Shown: in pieces, positions 1 through 8,116 of the stretch | Position numbering within the stretch: the stretch's first letter is position 1 | Layout of the letters: each line of letters starts with the position of its first letter | Source of the DNA: an uncultured Bacteroidales bacterium | GTDB lineage: Bacteria; Bacteroidota; Bacteroidia; Bacteroidales; P3 | Assembly: GCA_947168515.1 (NCBI GenBank) | Contig: CAMVMF010000040.1 | Location: 1 to 32,223, forward strand | DNA length: 32,223 nt | Reading direction: 5' to 3' | Position numbers and translations under genes: made by a program | The notes under the pieces: generated by a model | Databases searched by the model: none | What the model was told of the DNA's origin: nothing | Seen by the model: only the letters and a program-made list of their open reading frames with translations

Positions 1-2
1 CT

Positions 3-58
3 GCTGCTGCCGCTCCCGCCGAAGCTGCTGCTGCCGCTCCCGCCGAAGCTGCTGCCCC
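3..58 (+). repeat. 24-bp tandem repeat inside the Ala/Pro tail
   Basis: A 24-bp unit encoding Ala-Ala-Ala-Ala-Pro-Ala-Glu-Ala-type octapeptides is repeated almost identically. The window begins inside one copy, a second full copy follows, and a third decays into the stop. The period is a whole number of codons, so gain or loss of units keeps the frame. Confidence 0.7.
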
Positions 59-68
59 AGCAATGTAA
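3..68 (+). CDS. C-terminal tail of a truncated gene, Ala/Pro/Glu-rich
   Basis: Only the last 21 codons and the TAA stop are inside the window. The frame reads as Ala runs broken by Pro-Ala-Glu and ends in Pro-Ala-Met. Low-complexity Ala/Glu/Pro tails of this kind are found at the C-terminus of ribosomal protein S16 (rpsP) in Bacteroidales, and also on some acyl or biotinyl carrier linkers. No folded domain is visible, so the identity is a guess. The gene ends 64 bp before aspS on the same strand, and no terminator hairpin is seen between them. Confidence 0.6.
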   Translation, partial: AAAAPAEAAAAAPAEAAAPAM

Positions 69-132
69 TAATGGTTGAAAGTAGCCCCCTCTTTATAAAC
101 TATAGAAAAAATATAAACTTTATAGCATAACA

Positions 133-1887
133 ATGTACAGAACAAACACTTGTGGTGAACTGAATATAAAACATGTGGGTCAGGAAGTAACGCTTTGTGG
201 ATGGCTGCAGCGTTCGCGTGACCTTGGCGGCATGACATTCATCGACCTTCGCGACCGTTATGGTATTACTCAGTTGGCTTTCAATATGGAGACCAATGCG
301 GAGTTGTGTGAGAAGGCTAGAAAACTGGGTCGTGAATATGTCATTCAGGCCAAAGGGATGGTGATTGAGCGTGCAAGTAAGAACACGAAGATACCCACCG
401 GTGAGATTGAAATAGAGGTCAAAGAGCTGAATGTGCTGAACGAGGCTAAGACTCCTCCTTTCACTATTGAGGACAATAGCGACGGCGGCGACGACCTTCG
501 GATGAAGTATCGCTATTTGGATATCCGTCGCAATCCAGTCCGTAAGAATCTGGAACTGCGTCATCGTATGGCGATGTTGGTGCGCAATTATTTGAGCAAC
601 CATGATTTCTTGGAAATAGAAACCCCGATGCTGATAAAATCCACACCTGAGGGGGCTCGTGATTTTGTGGTGCCCTCGCGTATGAACCCTGGCGAGTTCT
701 ATGCTTTGCCGCAGAGCCCACAGCAGTATAAGCAGTTGTTGATGGTGGCAGGCATGGACCGCTACTTTCAAATAGTGCGTTGTTTCCGCGACGAGGACTT
801 GCGTGCCGACCGTCAGCCTGAGTTCACACAGATCGACTGCGAGATGTCGTTTGTTGAGCAAGAGGATGTGCTGAATATGTTTGAAGGTCTTGCCAAGCAC
901 CTTTTTAAAGAGGTGAAGGGGTTGGAGTTTGGCGATTTTCCCCGCATGACTTGGCATGATGCCATGAGAACCTATGGTAGTGACAAGCCCGATATTCGTT
1001 TCGGCATGAAGTTTGTTGAGTTGAATGATGTGGTGAAAGGCCATGGGTTCGGACTCTTCGACAATGCCGAATTGGTTGTGGGAATCAATGCCGATGGATG
1101 TGCGGAATATACCCGCAAACAGTTGGATGCCCTGACTGAATTTGTCAAGCGTCCTCAGGTGGGTGCCGGTGGCCTGGTGTATGTTAAATACAATGCCGAC
1201 GGCAGTTTCAAATCGAGTGTCGACAAGTTTTACACTCAGGATGACCTGCGTGCTGTTGCTGACAAATTCGGTGCCAAACCAGGCGATTTGATGCTAATCC
1301 TCTGCGGTCCGGCTATGAAGACCCGCGTGCAGCTGTGTGCGCTTCGATTGGAAATGGGCAATCAGTTGGGACTGCGTAATCCAGAAGTTTTTGCACCGCT
1401 GTGGGTTATTGATTTCCCATTACTGGAATGGGACGAGGAAACACAGCGCTACTATGCCATGCACCACCCATTTACGGCTCCCAAGCCAGAGGACGAGGCC
1501 TTGCTGGACGATGAGAGTAGGTGGGGGGACATCCGCGCCAACGCTTATGACATCGTGATGAACGGCGTGGAGGTAGGCGGCGGTTCTATCCGTATTCATG
1601 ATCGGACTCTGCAAAACAAAATGTTCCATACGTTAGGCTTTACCGATGAGAAGGCATACGAGCAGTTTGGATTCTTGATGGATGCTTTCACTTATGGAGC
1701 ACCACCTCACGCAGGTCTTGCCTTCGGTTTCGACCGTCTTTGCTCACTCTTTGGCGGAGCCGACAGCATTCGCGACTTTATCGCTTTCCCGAAGAACAAT
1801 AGTGGCCGCGATGTAATGAGCGGTAGTCCTTCGCCTATCGCACAAGAACAGTTGGACGAACTTCAGATAGCTATCAATCTCAAGTAA
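133..1887 (+). CDS. aspS: Aspartate--tRNA ligase
   Basis: Class II aminoacyl-tRNA synthetase that charges tRNA(Asp) in the cytoplasm. The 584-residue length is normal for the bacterial AspRS type. An N-terminal OB-fold anticodon-binding domain covers roughly residues 1-105 (start [10 protein letters not shown]). The catalytic core carries motif 2 near residue 216, with [18 protein letters not shown], and motif 3 near residue 530, with GLAFGFDRL. The bacterial GAD-type insertion lies between them, at about residues 285-405. The ATG at 133 fits family N-termini. Whether it charges only Asp or also Asn depends on other genes not in this window. A strong terminator follows 80 bp after the stop, so it is probably the last gene of its transcript. 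Confidence 0.97.
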   Translation: MYRTNTCGELNIKHVGQEVTLCGWLQRSRDLGGMTFIDLRDRYGITQLAFNMETNAELCEKARKLGREYVIQAKGMVIERASKNTKIPTGEIEIEVKELNVLNEAKTPPFTIEDNSDGGDDLRMKYRYLDIRRNPVRKNLELRHRMAMLVRNYLSNHDFLEIETPMLIKSTPEGARDFVVPSRMNPGEFYALPQSPQQYKQLLMVAGMDRYFQIVRCFRDEDLRADRQPEFTQIDCEMSFVEQEDVLNMFEGLAKHLFKEVKGLEFGDFPRMTWHDAMRTYGSDKPDIRFGMKFVELNDVVKGHGFGLFDNAELVVGINADGCAEYTRKQLDALTEFVKRPQVGAGGLVYVKYNADGSFKSSVDKFYTQDDLRAVADKFGAKPGDLMLILCGPAMKTRVQLCALRLEMGNQLGLRNPEVFAPLWVIDFPLLEWDEETQRYYAMHHPFTAPKPEDEALLDDESRWGDIRANAYDIVMNGVEVGGGSIRIHDRTLQNKMFHTLGFTDEKAYEQFGFLMDAFTYGAPPHAGLAFGFDRLCSLFGGADSIRDFIAFPKNNSGRDVMSGSPSPIAQEQLDELQIAINLK

Positions 1888-1966
1888 GCATGGATAGATT
1901 GTAATATATAATTTATTCAATACAATAGAATCATCCATTATAGACTTACACGGACGAGATCCTAAT

Positions 1967-2003
1967 AACCCCAGACTACCCTAATCTCAGTCTGGGGTTT
2001 ATT
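1967..2003 (+). terminator. Rho-independent terminator after aspS
   Basis: AACCCCAGACT at 1967-1977 pairs perfectly with AGTCTGGGGTT at 1989-1999 (11 bp, 11-nt loop) and is followed by a T-rich stretch. It lies between convergent aspS and the ybaK-type gene. Confidence 0.85.
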
Positions 2004-2151
2004 GTATATGTACATCAAGTGACAGCAACAGGTTGTCAACCTTCATGCCTGATGAAGTTCAAGGCAAGTGAACAGGAGTGAGCCTCGTTAGGATGGTTAC
2101 CATAGCCATCTGGCTTACCGTGTTTTTTCTTTGGACGCTCTCTTGTGAGTG

Positions 2152-2643
2152 TCATTCCTCGTGGGAGGCTGTCAGGTCGCACACGGTGGCCTTAGTGATA
2201 TTGATCAGGTCCTGCGGATCTATTTTGAACTGCAGCCCCCGGATGCCGGCACTGACATAGACATGATTGTATGACCCGATTGAAGAGTGCATGAATGTTG
2301 GAAAAGGCTTCTTCATACCAACAGGGCTGCAGCCACCACGAATATAGCCTGTCAAGGGGAGGAGTTCCTTCATGGGTATGAGGTCGCATTTTTTGTTGCC
2401 TGTTGCTTTAGCAGCTTTTTTGAGGTCAACTTCTTCGGCTCCCGGGATCACGCAAACAAAATAGCCAGACCTGTCGCCGTGTAAAACTAATGTTTTGAAA
2501 ACCTGTTCAATGTTTTCTCCAAGTACATCTGCTATATGTTGTGCTCCGAGGTCGTTTTCATTTACTTCGTAAGGAATTAGTTCGTAAGATATTTTGTGCT
2601 GGTCGAGAAGTCTTGCAGCGTTTGTCTTATTTGTTTTTCCCAT
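2152..2643 (-). CDS. ybaK: YbaK/EbsC-family Cys-tRNA(Pro) deacylase
   Basis: Trans-editing enzyme that hydrolyses mischarged aminoacyl-tRNA, classically Cys-tRNA(Pro). It is 163 residues, the usual size for a stand-alone YbaK. Visible family features are the N-terminal KTNAARLLD segment, VFKTLVLHGD near residue 50, and the signature GYIRGGCSPVGMKK around residues 98-112, followed by the VSAG-RG strand that closes the substrate pocket. It lies on the opposite strand to aspS and thus converges with it. Its own promoter-like box is at 2660-2667, giving a leader of only about ten bases. Substrate preference within the YbaK/ProX/INS superfamily cannot be settled from sequence alone, but the GCSP motif favours YbaK. 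Confidence 0.92.
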   Translation of the reverse strand: MGKTNKTNAARLLDQHKISYELIPYEVNENDLGAQHIADVLGENIEQVFKTLVLHGDRSGYFVCVIPGAEEVDLKKAAKATGNKKCDLIPMKELLPLTGYIRGGCSPVGMKKPFPTFMHSSIGSYNHVYVSAGIRGLQFKIDPQDLINITKATVCDLTASHEE

Positions 2644-2659
2644 GCTAAAAATTTTATTG

Positions 2660-2667
2660 CAAATTTA
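2660..2667 (-). promoter_or_regulatory. Predicted -7 box for the ybaK-type gene
   Basis: The minus strand reads TAAATTTG, a match to the Bacteroidota TAnnTTTG -7 box, 16 bp before the start codon. No clear -33 TTTG is seen, which is common for this promoter class. Confidence 0.6.
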
Positions 2668-2698
2668 CGATTTTTTTTTCCGTATAAAAAAAAAGTTG

Positions 2699-2706
2699 TA
2701 TATTTG
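2699..2706 (+). promoter_or_regulatory. Predicted -7 box for the small ORF/lipoprotein transcript
   Basis: TATATTTG matches TAnnTTTG and is followed by C, as is common. It points away from the ybaK-type promoter, and the two -7 boxes are only about 31 bp apart. The implied leader before the small ORF at 2968 is roughly 255 nt. Confidence 0.6.
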
Positions 2707-2967
2707 CATTGATTAAGAATGAATGATTTGTAAGGTGATATCGCTATATGTGGTTCATTTTCGGATTGTTATGATTAATCATGAACAGATGTATGTTAAT
2801 TAAAAATTGATAGCGGAAAGAGAAAAAAAACAAAATTAATACCATTTCTACGCCTGCTAAGGAGTAAAATTGAGTTATGGACATTTGGGTTTGACCACCA
2901 TTATTGTGGAAGAACCATGTAAATAGAGAAATTATTATTAATAACGTTTTAAACACACAATCAAAAA

Positions 2968-3102
2968 ATGAAAGAAAACATGAAACAGGTTTATTTGACA
3001 CCTGCAGTCCAAGTCAAAATGATTGCCGTTGAAAACGGTTTTACTGGTAGCTTTATTGGTACCGAGAATTTTGTCAATGGTGGCACTCTCATTAATTTCT
3101 AA
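2968..3102 (+). CDS. Small protein (44 aa) upstream of a surface lipoprotein
   Basis: The ORF encodes MKENMKQVYLTPAVQVKMIA, followed by a polar Gly/Asn-rich tail ending in LINF. The internal ATG at 2980 would give a 40-residue form. There is no signal peptide or membrane segment. Short Bacteroidales ORFs beginning Met-Lys-x-x-Tyr-x-x-Pro-x-x-x-Val are common in front of surface-protein genes and have no established function; this one fits the pattern. Its stop is 21 bp before the lipoprotein start, so the two are probably co-transcribed. The in-frame stop matches the end of the low-complexity tail, and I saw no competing ORF on this strand. The function is unknown. Confidence 0.55.
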   Translation: MKENMKQVYLTPAVQVKMIAVENGFTGSFIGTENFVNGGTLINF

Positions 3103-3123
3103 CCTTTAAAATTTGTACGAAAA

Positions 3124-4320
3124 ATGAAAAAGAGTTTAATGGTTTTAGCTGCTAGCACTATGCTTCTGTTCGCAGCCTGCAACAAAGAAGACAACAACGG
3201 TTACACTATCAATGGCGATAAGATTACTTTCGGTATGAGCATGGATAATGCTCAGGATCAGGGTAAGCAGGCTCTCCACGGTGATTACAAGATGATTTAT
3301 TTCACCACTGGTGACCAGATTTTCGTCAACCACACTCCTTACGCTGTATTTCCTCAAGCTGACCCCGAAGATGAGTCAACGAACAACAATTACAGCTATT
3401 CAGCTCATGTGACCGCTAATATTTCTGATAACGGTCGTTATGACTTTATGTATCCTTATGGTGTTCTTCAGTATGATGGCACTGACTATACTGCTACTTT
3501 CCCCAACAATGTGCAGGCTTTAAACGGCGCCACGAGCAATATGTTTGACAACAGCATTATTGTTGACCCCGATTATTCCGTTCTTCCCATTTGGCCCATG
3601 TACTTTGGTATCGAGGATATCGAACACTTCTCTGGCCGTGTTATCCTGAAGAATACCTGCGCTTTCATCTCCCCCACTTTCACTTATGGTGCTGCTTGGG
3701 CTAACAAGGTCTTCAAACCCATCACTGGTGTTACTTATGGTCCTAATGCTTCTTCCCCTGTGATGAATATCTATGATGCTAGAATGAAGTCTAACATTCC
3801 CCTGTACGGTGCTGCAAAACTGAATTATTCCAATCCTCAAAATCCTGTGATGCAAATCACCAGTGCTATGCCCGCTAGCGGCTATCAGGTTCTGGCTTTC
3901 ACCGCTCCTGCTAATGCTCGTATTATTGAAGGTAATGGCGAACAGGAACAAGTGAATGTTGCTGGTATCGTTCCCATCGCTCCTGCTAACAACGAGAATG
4001 CCAAGAGCTTCGAGTTCTCTTTTACTTTCACTGCTGATCTTCCCGTTGCTACTGATGGTGGTACCACTACCAGAACTTTCTACATGTTCTTCAGAACCAT
4101 TCCTATGACGACCACTGCTCCTATCGTTCGCAACAATCGTTATTGGATGGAGGTTAATTTCCAGACTTACCCATACAGCACTGTTACCTATACCGACGGT
4201 TTAGAAACTTATACTACTAACAAGGGTGGTGAGATTCAGTTCCCCAATGGTACTCTCTACATCTCCAGCGATATGAATGCTGTTAATTCTTATATTGCTG
4301 CTCACAGAGTTGTTGAATAA
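3124..4320 (+). CDS. Surface lipoprotein, possibly fimbrillin-like
   Basis: The 398-residue protein has a type II signal peptide with lipobox LFAAC and acylated Cys at residue 19. The mature protein is rich in Asn, Thr, Tyr and Gly, predicts as beta-structure, and has no catalytic motif that I recognise. Asp-Gln-Ile-Phe-Val near residue 65 and the two-part beta layout recall the fimbrillin-A/Mfa-like clan of Bacteroidales, but the match is by eye only. Codon use is strongly skewed (TTC, AAC, CCC, GCT), which suggests high expression. It follows the 44-aa ORF and is closed by a strong terminator. No other fimbrial gene is adjacent, so it could equally be an abundant outer-membrane lipoprotein of another family. 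Confidence 0.85.
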   Translation: MKKSLMVLAASTMLLFAACNKEDNNGYTINGDKITFGMSMDNAQDQGKQALHGDYKMIYFTTGDQIFVNHTPYAVFPQADPEDESTNNNYSYSAHVTANISDNGRYDFMYPYGVLQYDGTDYTATFPNNVQALNGATSNMFDNSIIVDPDYSVLPIWPMYFGIEDIEHFSGRVILKNTCAFISPTFTYGAAWANKVFKPITGVTYGPNASSPVMNIYDARMKSNIPLYGAAKLNYSNPQNPVMQITSAMPASGYQVLAFTAPANARIIEGNGEQEQVNVAGIVPIAPANNENAKSFEFSFTFTADLPVATDGGTTTRTFYMFFRTIPMTTTAPIVRNNRYWMEVNFQTYPYSTVTYTDGLETYTTNKGGEIQFPNGTLYISSDMNAVNSYIAAHRVVE

Positions 4321-4343
4321 TAAGACATCATTCATTGGTTATA

Positions 4344-4376
4344 ATAAGGCTGACCGTAGGTCAGCCTTATTTTTAT
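4344..4376 (+). terminator. Rho-independent terminator after the lipoprotein gene
   Basis: ATAAGGCTGACC at 4344-4355 pairs perfectly with GGTCAGCCTTAT at 4359-4370 around a 3-nt loop, followed by TTTTT. The 12-bp perfect stem suits a highly expressed gene. Confidence 0.92.
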
Positions 4377-4594
4377 GTCTATATTGCCATTGCCTAGTTG
4401 AGAATGATTCCTACTTCTCGTTTGTTGTGCGCCATCATTTGAATGAGGAAGTATAATCCTAGATGTTCTTTTCGTACACGGTGAGGTCGTTGTTGTGGTG
4501 ACGTAATCAATCTAGGGCTATCAAATATTGTATTTTTCTCTTGTATATAGTATGACTGGTTTTTGGCATATGGGCTCAATATCGCTGTATTTCC

Positions 4595-4640
4595 GTGGCA
4601 CATTGTGTCACACTATCGAAAGTCCACATGACTTTCTTCA
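4595..4640 (+). repeat. Direct repeat copy 1 with internal hairpin
   Basis: This roughly 45-bp element is repeated at 4648-4692. It contains a perfect inverted repeat, GAAAGTC at 4618-4624 and GACTTTC at 4630-4636, around the loop CACAT. Confidence 0.75.
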
Positions 4641-4647
4641 TTTTCTC

Positions 4648-4692
4648 CATGACACTTTGTGTCACTATCGAGAGTCCACATGATTTTCTTCA
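4648..4692 (+). repeat. Direct repeat copy 2 with internal hairpin
   Basis: This is the second copy of the element at 4595-4640, with a 2-bp deletion and a few substitutions. Its inverted repeat is GAGAGTC (4670-4676), CACAT, GATTTTC (4682-4688). Two G-T wobbles keep pairing possible in RNA. Confidence 0.75.
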
Positions 4693-5130
4693 CGCCGAGG
4701 CACTGGGATGCATGGGATAACGGTAGGCTCCGCGCTCCGTTGCTTGTTTGCTTTTTCTACGAGACGTAGCCTGGTCTGGGCAAAGGTAGTAAGCGTCCTT
4801 TGCACTTGACTTTGCATCGTTATTTAGATACAACCTCTTCATGATTGGGTAAAAATCTGTCATATATGAAGCCAGAGTCATGAATATTCTATTAAGGATG
4901 CATTATGGTCTCATAGCGTGTAACATGTCTCTCGCTGCCTAGATTCGGCACTGGAAAGTCTACGACCTCGGGTTGCCGAGTGATATAAAGGTTTGTCCCC
5001 GTTAGGTCATGGGCAATATTACATGTTGAAGAATCCTACCACGCTTGCTTTTTAAGCACTTTATATTCTATTCATACTATAGGTATAATGCTTACTGGCT
5101 AGTTCAAATTTAAAGTTCGAAATAGTGTAT

Positions 5131-5185
5131 GAAAAACCATTTTGGATGAATTTGGGTTTATTATCCTTATTCATCACAAAATGGT
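5131..5185 (-). terminator. Terminator of the minus-strand lipoprotein/nucleotidyltransferase operon
   Basis: ACCATTTTG-GATGAAT at 5136-5151 pairs with ATTCATC-A-CAAAATGGT at 5169-5185, a 16-bp stem with one bulged A and a 17-nt loop. Read on the minus strand the stem is followed by TTTTTC. It lies 40 bp past the stop of the minus-strand gene at 5226. Confidence 0.8.
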
Positions 5186-5225
5186 CGTCTGGAAATAACT
5201 GGGTTGTATTTAGGGCGTAGCTGGT

Positions 5226-6254
5226 CTAACGGAACATATTGCAAATAAAACCAAAGATTCGCTCTAACTTGGATGATGGCAAGTATCTGTAGAGCCATCG
5301 GCGTTGCTTATTGCGTTTGTAGCGGACTTTTAGACGTTTGAGGCCTTTGATTTCTTTCGGGACAGAGGGCAAGTAGTCTTTGTTGAGAATCATGTTGCGG
5401 AATTTTGCCACGTCGTTGGTTCTAATCTTTTCCTTGTCGGTGTAGCGGGATAGATCGGCACCAATGAATTCACCGGCAACAAGAGTAAGCATATTGAATG
5501 CATCGTTCATATGAATGTAACGCATGACCTTGTGGCATTCTTCTGGGTCGAGCTGCTCTTGATGGGATTTTAAGAATATGCCCCAGTCGAGGACATTTCT
5601 GAGTGGCAATTTTACTTTTGCCGTCAGATGGCAGACGGTGTGCATCAGTAGGTATACCAAATTGCCCATGGGAGGGAGAAAGCCCTCCGGAGTGGCATCT
5701 TTGAGGCTTTTGATGATGTATTTCTCGGCCCGGTGTTGGCTGAGGTAGTTGAGGTCTAAGAAATGTAGGTGATTCTCCACGTTCACTCCTTCAAACACTA
5801 TCTCGGAGTGTTTGCCGTCAAGTGGCGCATCGGGATTGCCAAGGATTTGGTTGCCTTTTTGGTAATTGTTGGGGAAATAGATGTCGATGTCCCCACATGG
5901 GCGGGAGTCGGGACGAGGATAGAGCTGGGCAAGGCTCATGCCCTTAATGAGGATTAGGCTGATGCCGGCCTCCTCGGCTTTTTGGCGAATGGTACTGAGC
6001 ACCTGGGCTTGGTGAGCGAAGTGGTAACGTGTTCTCTCAGCCGATAGTTCCCAGCTGAGTGCGATGTCCCCCTGGGGCCTTTGTTCTGCAGGGAGCATCT
6101 CAATGGCATCGTAAACCATGGTCACCACACCATGTTTGCGGCAGAGCCAGTATAGTTTCTCCCATTCATCAAGGGAGATTGGTGAAAGCTGCGGCTGTTG
6201 CTTGTTGAGCGAGCACCGCAGGAGTTGGAGCATCAACTCGGTAATTTTGTCCAT
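5226..6254 (-). CDS. Uncharacterised nucleotidyltransferase-fold protein (NTP_transf_5 type)
   Basis: This 342-residue cytosolic protein has a helical N-terminal part. A central block near residues 100-130 reads LILIKGMSLAQLYP, then Pro-Cys-Gly-Asp-Ile-Asp-Ile-Tyr-Phe. The Lys-Gly followed by Gly-Asp-x-Asp is the hallmark of the NTP_transf_5 (PF14907) nucleotidyltransferase clan, where the two Asp bind metal. Members are widespread in Bacteroidota, often near polysaccharide genes, and their substrates are unknown. The C-terminal 60 residues are Lys/Arg-rich. It is the second gene of a minus-strand pair, 8 bp after the small lipoprotein. The family call rests on the motif; the function is unknown. 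Confidence 0.82.
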   Translation of the reverse strand: MDKITELMLQLLRCSLNKQQPQLSPISLDEWEKLYWLCRKHGVVTMVYDAIEMLPAEQRPQGDIALSWELSAERTRYHFAHQAQVLSTIRQKAEEAGISLILIKGMSLAQLYPRPDSRPCGDIDIYFPNNYQKGNQILGNPDAPLDGKHSEIVFEGVNVENHLHFLDLNYLSQHRAEKYIIKSLKDATPEGFLPPMGNLVYLLMHTVCHLTAKVKLPLRNVLDWGIFLKSHQEQLDPEECHKVMRYIHMNDAFNMLTLVAGEFIGADLSRYTDKEKIRTNDVAKFRNMILNKDYLPSVPKEIKGLKRLKVRYKRNKQRRWLYRYLPSSKLERIFGFICNMFR

Positions 6255-6262
6255 AGGGCGTA

Positions 6263-6634
6263 TTAGATGAATTTGACTTTCCAGTCGCCACCGACTTTGA
6301 CGCAGGGGATGTCGAGGTCGTTGCCTACAGTGTCGGGGTTGTATGCGTTAGAAGTGACCAAGTGGAGGGTGACGATAGCCGTGGAATCACCCTCATCGAT
6401 ATTGGATTCAATTACATTATAGCTATGGATGACCATACCCATTTGGTCGAGTACTTGGATGACCTGCTCTTGTTCTTCCTGGGCCAGGTTGGTATAATTA
6501 AGAGCCTGATGGAAGTCGTTTTCTTGAGTGGCTTGATAGAAGTTGAGGACAACTTGTTCGGGTGTGTTGTTGCTCTTGCAGCCGATAAAAGAGAGGGCCA
6601 GAAGGGCGGATAGGAGGATGGTAATTTTCTTCAT
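6263..6634 (-). CDS. Small lipoprotein, DUF4878/NTF2-like
   Basis: The start is taken at the ATG at 6634, because from there the protein opens with MKKITILLSALLALSFIGC. That is a textbook type II signal peptide with lipobox Phe-Ile-Gly-Cys and acylated Cys at residue 19; an upstream in-frame ATG would bury it. The mature part, about 100 residues, begins with TPEQVVLNFYQATQENDF and ends with GGDWKVKF. That is the layout of small NTF2-like lipoproteins (DUF4878 type), in which a helix-rich start precedes a curved sheet. It is first in the operon, with a -7 box at 6677-6684. Role unknown; probably anchored in the periplasm. Confidence 0.82.
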   Translation of the reverse strand: MKKITILLSALLALSFIGCKSNNTPEQVVLNFYQATQENDFHQALNYTNLAQEEQEQVIQVLDQMGMVIHSYNVIESNIDEGDSTAIVTLHLVTSNAYNPDTVGNDLDIPCVKVGGDWKVKFI

Positions 6635-6676
6635 ATGATAGTATCTTTTAGTTGCTTGTTGGCAAATTTGACTTTG

Positions 6677-6684
6677 CAAAAATA
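6677..6684 (-). promoter_or_regulatory. Predicted -7 box for the lipoprotein operon
   Basis: The minus strand reads TATTTTTG, followed by C, 42 bp before the chosen start at 6634. Its position downstream of the longer ORF start supports the shorter start. Confidence 0.65.
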
Positions 6685-6736
6685 CAAAAAAAAGTCAATT
6701 TATGCACTTTTTTTCATTTATGTCGTTTTTTATTGC

Positions 6737-6744
6737 TATTTTTG
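6737..6744 (+). promoter_or_regulatory. Predicted -7 box for the LysE/nitroreductase/radical SAM operon
   Basis: TATTTTTG followed by CA, 16 bp before the ATG at 6761. It lies inside the longer open frame that starts at 6635, so that longer start cannot be used by this promoter. Confidence 0.68.
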
Positions 6745-6760
6745 CACACTTTTAGATGTT

Positions 6761-7579
6761 ATGATAGAACTACTATTGGGCATTGTATGCGGCATAGCTT
6801 TGTCGCTGTTTTTCAGTTTCGGACCTTCCTTTTTCACGCAGGTCCGGACGAGCATTCAATATGGTTTCAAAAAGTCCTATCCTTTTGCATTTGGCGTTAG
6901 CGCGGGAGACGTTATAATCGTCTTTCTGATGCTCACGGTGCTCAAGAATGCCGATTTGTACAGCTTGGTACACAACGTTTGGGTGGCTTCTGTAGGCGGA
7001 GGAGTGATGATATTGATGGCGGTGTACTTTTTCCGAAAAGAGGTGACCTCTCTGGAGGGATATGAAGGCAAAGAACCCCACATCAAATTTCGGAGTAAGG
7101 ATGGCGAGCCGAGACGACGTTCCATATTCTTTCAAGGATTCCTGATCAACTTTATCAATCCGACCATTTGGATTTACTGGATTTCGGTCATCACGCTTAT
7201 TACCGGCGAGCTGAATATGTCGGTTTTGGAGCGTTACGAGTTCTTCTTTGGCGTGATGGCAGCAACGTTGGGCATGGACATTATGAAGTGCAAATTGGCC
7301 TCCATGCTACAGCGTATCATGACGGCGAAGGTGCTTAATATCACCAATAAAATTTGTGCTATCATTCTTTTCTGCTTTGCCGCATACTTGATAATCTCAA
7401 TGATTGTATATCAAACCTCCCCAGCAAAAGACAACCCCGCTGTGGCGCAAAAGCCCAAGTCCACAGAGATGATCAAGACCATCCACGATAAGATGGACAG
7501 CAGCATCATCAAAGGCCATAATGCGGCCGACACTGTAATGTTCAAGCTGAAACATCCCCAAAAACATAATCACAAATGA
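6761..7579 (+). CDS. LysE/RhtB-family translocator
   Basis: A 272-residue inner-membrane protein of the LysE superfamily, which exports amino acids or related small molecules. It begins MIELLLGIVCGIALSLFFSF with the family Gly-Pro-Ser-Phe-Phe-Thr-Gln motif right after helix 1. It has two more N-terminal helices, then FLINFINPTIWIYWISVIT (the conserved Asn-Pro of the fourth helix), and a last helix near residue 210. A hydrophilic 45-residue tail is unusual but occurs in Bacteroidota members. The start at 6761 is preferred because the open frame before it overlaps the promoter. The stop overlaps the next start as ATGA, which implies translational coupling. The substrate is unknown. Confidence 0.88.
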   Translation: MIELLLGIVCGIALSLFFSFGPSFFTQVRTSIQYGFKKSYPFAFGVSAGDVIIVFLMLTVLKNADLYSLVHNVWVASVGGGVMILMAVYFFRKEVTSLEGYEGKEPHIKFRSKDGEPRRRSIFFQGFLINFINPTIWIYWISVITLITGELNMSVLERYEFFFGVMAATLGMDIMKCKLASMLQRIMTAKVLNITNKICAIILFCFAAYLIISMIVYQTSPAKDNPAVAQKPKSTEMIKTIHDKMDSSIIKGHNAADTVMFKLKHPQKHNHK

Positions 7580-8100
7580 ACAAAACCATCCAAGACATTA
7601 TCTCACGCCGCAGTTGCAGGAAGTTTACTGACGAGATGCCTTCGCAGGAGGATATAGAACTTATTTGTAAGGCTGGGAGCTATGCGGCAACAGGGCATAA
7701 TACCCAGTGCCCGATTATCTTGGCCGTCACCAATAAAAAACTGATAGACCGCATGAGTAAACTCAATGCCCAGGTCTGGAATGTTGATTTCGACCCTTTT
7801 TATGGTGCCCCCGTCGTCCTGGTGGTTTTGGCCGACAGGTCGGTGAGCCATACGCCAGTAGAGGATGGGAGCCTAGTGATAGGCAATATGCTTTTGGCGG
7901 CCCACTCATTGGGATTGGGTGCTTGTTGGATCAATCGTGCCCGAGAGGTGTTTGAAATGTCAGAAGGGAAACAGATATTGGAAGAGTTGGGCGTTGAAGG
8001 TGACTACATAGGGGTGGGCAATTGCATAGTGGGCTGCCCGGTTTATCCACCCCGGCCTCCCAAGCCACGAAAGGAAGATTATATACGTTGGGTAAAGTGA
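7576..8100 (+). CDS. Nitroreductase-family FMN oxidoreductase
   Basis: At 174 residues it is short but complete for the single-domain nitroreductase fold, which binds FMN as a dimer and reduces nitro or quinone compounds with NAD(P)H. The N-terminal IISRRSCRKF is the FMN-phosphate Arg motif. SYAATGHNTQ near residue 38 and GLGACWINRA near residue 114 are the other flavin-contact segments. There is no ferredoxin domain, unlike some anaerobe members, although Cys residues occur in the C-terminal VGNCIVGCPVYPPRPPKPR segment typical of the group. It overlaps the LysE-type gene by 4 bp and precedes a radical SAM gene by 16 bp. The physiological substrate is unknown. Confidence 0.9.
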   Translation: MNKTIQDIISRRSCRKFTDEMPSQEDIELICKAGSYAATGHNTQCPIILAVTNKKLIDRMSKLNAQVWNVDFDPFYGAPVVLVVLADRSVSHTPVEDGSLVIGNMLLAAHSLGLGACWINRAREVFEMSEGKQILEELGVEGDYIGVGNCIVGCPVYPPRPPKPRKEDYIRWVK

Positions 8101-8116
8101 GAAGACTTTATATTGG

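Larger units (their letters stand above)
4377..5130. other. Gene-free stretch, probably decayed sequence
   Basis: About 750 bp with stop codons in all frames. The only ORFs are 60-70 codons long with no family resemblance and no ribosome-binding context. It contains the twin repeats described separately. It lies between two convergent transcription units (plus-strand lipoprotein, minus-strand nucleotidyltransferase operon), each with its own terminator, which is a typical place for remnants to collect. Confidence 0.6.

Noticed and set aside
3..58. Possible CRISPR or satellite from the short repeats at the left edge
   Set aside because: Units are contiguous, 24 bp, in frame and coding; there are no spacers.
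100..1044. 314-codon open frame on the minus strand opposite aspS
   Set aside because: It is a shadow of the aspS codon pattern: no family resemblance, low-complexity His/Ile/Leu-rich translation, and no promoter or ribosome-binding site.
4690..4881. 63-codon minus-strand ORF in the gene-free stretch
   Set aside because: No family, no promoter or ribosome-binding site, and a composition like the surrounding noncoding DNA.
6635..6760. N-terminal 42-residue extension of the LysE-type protein
   Set aside because: The predicted promoter -7 box lies inside it, and family members begin at the membrane segment encoded from 6761.
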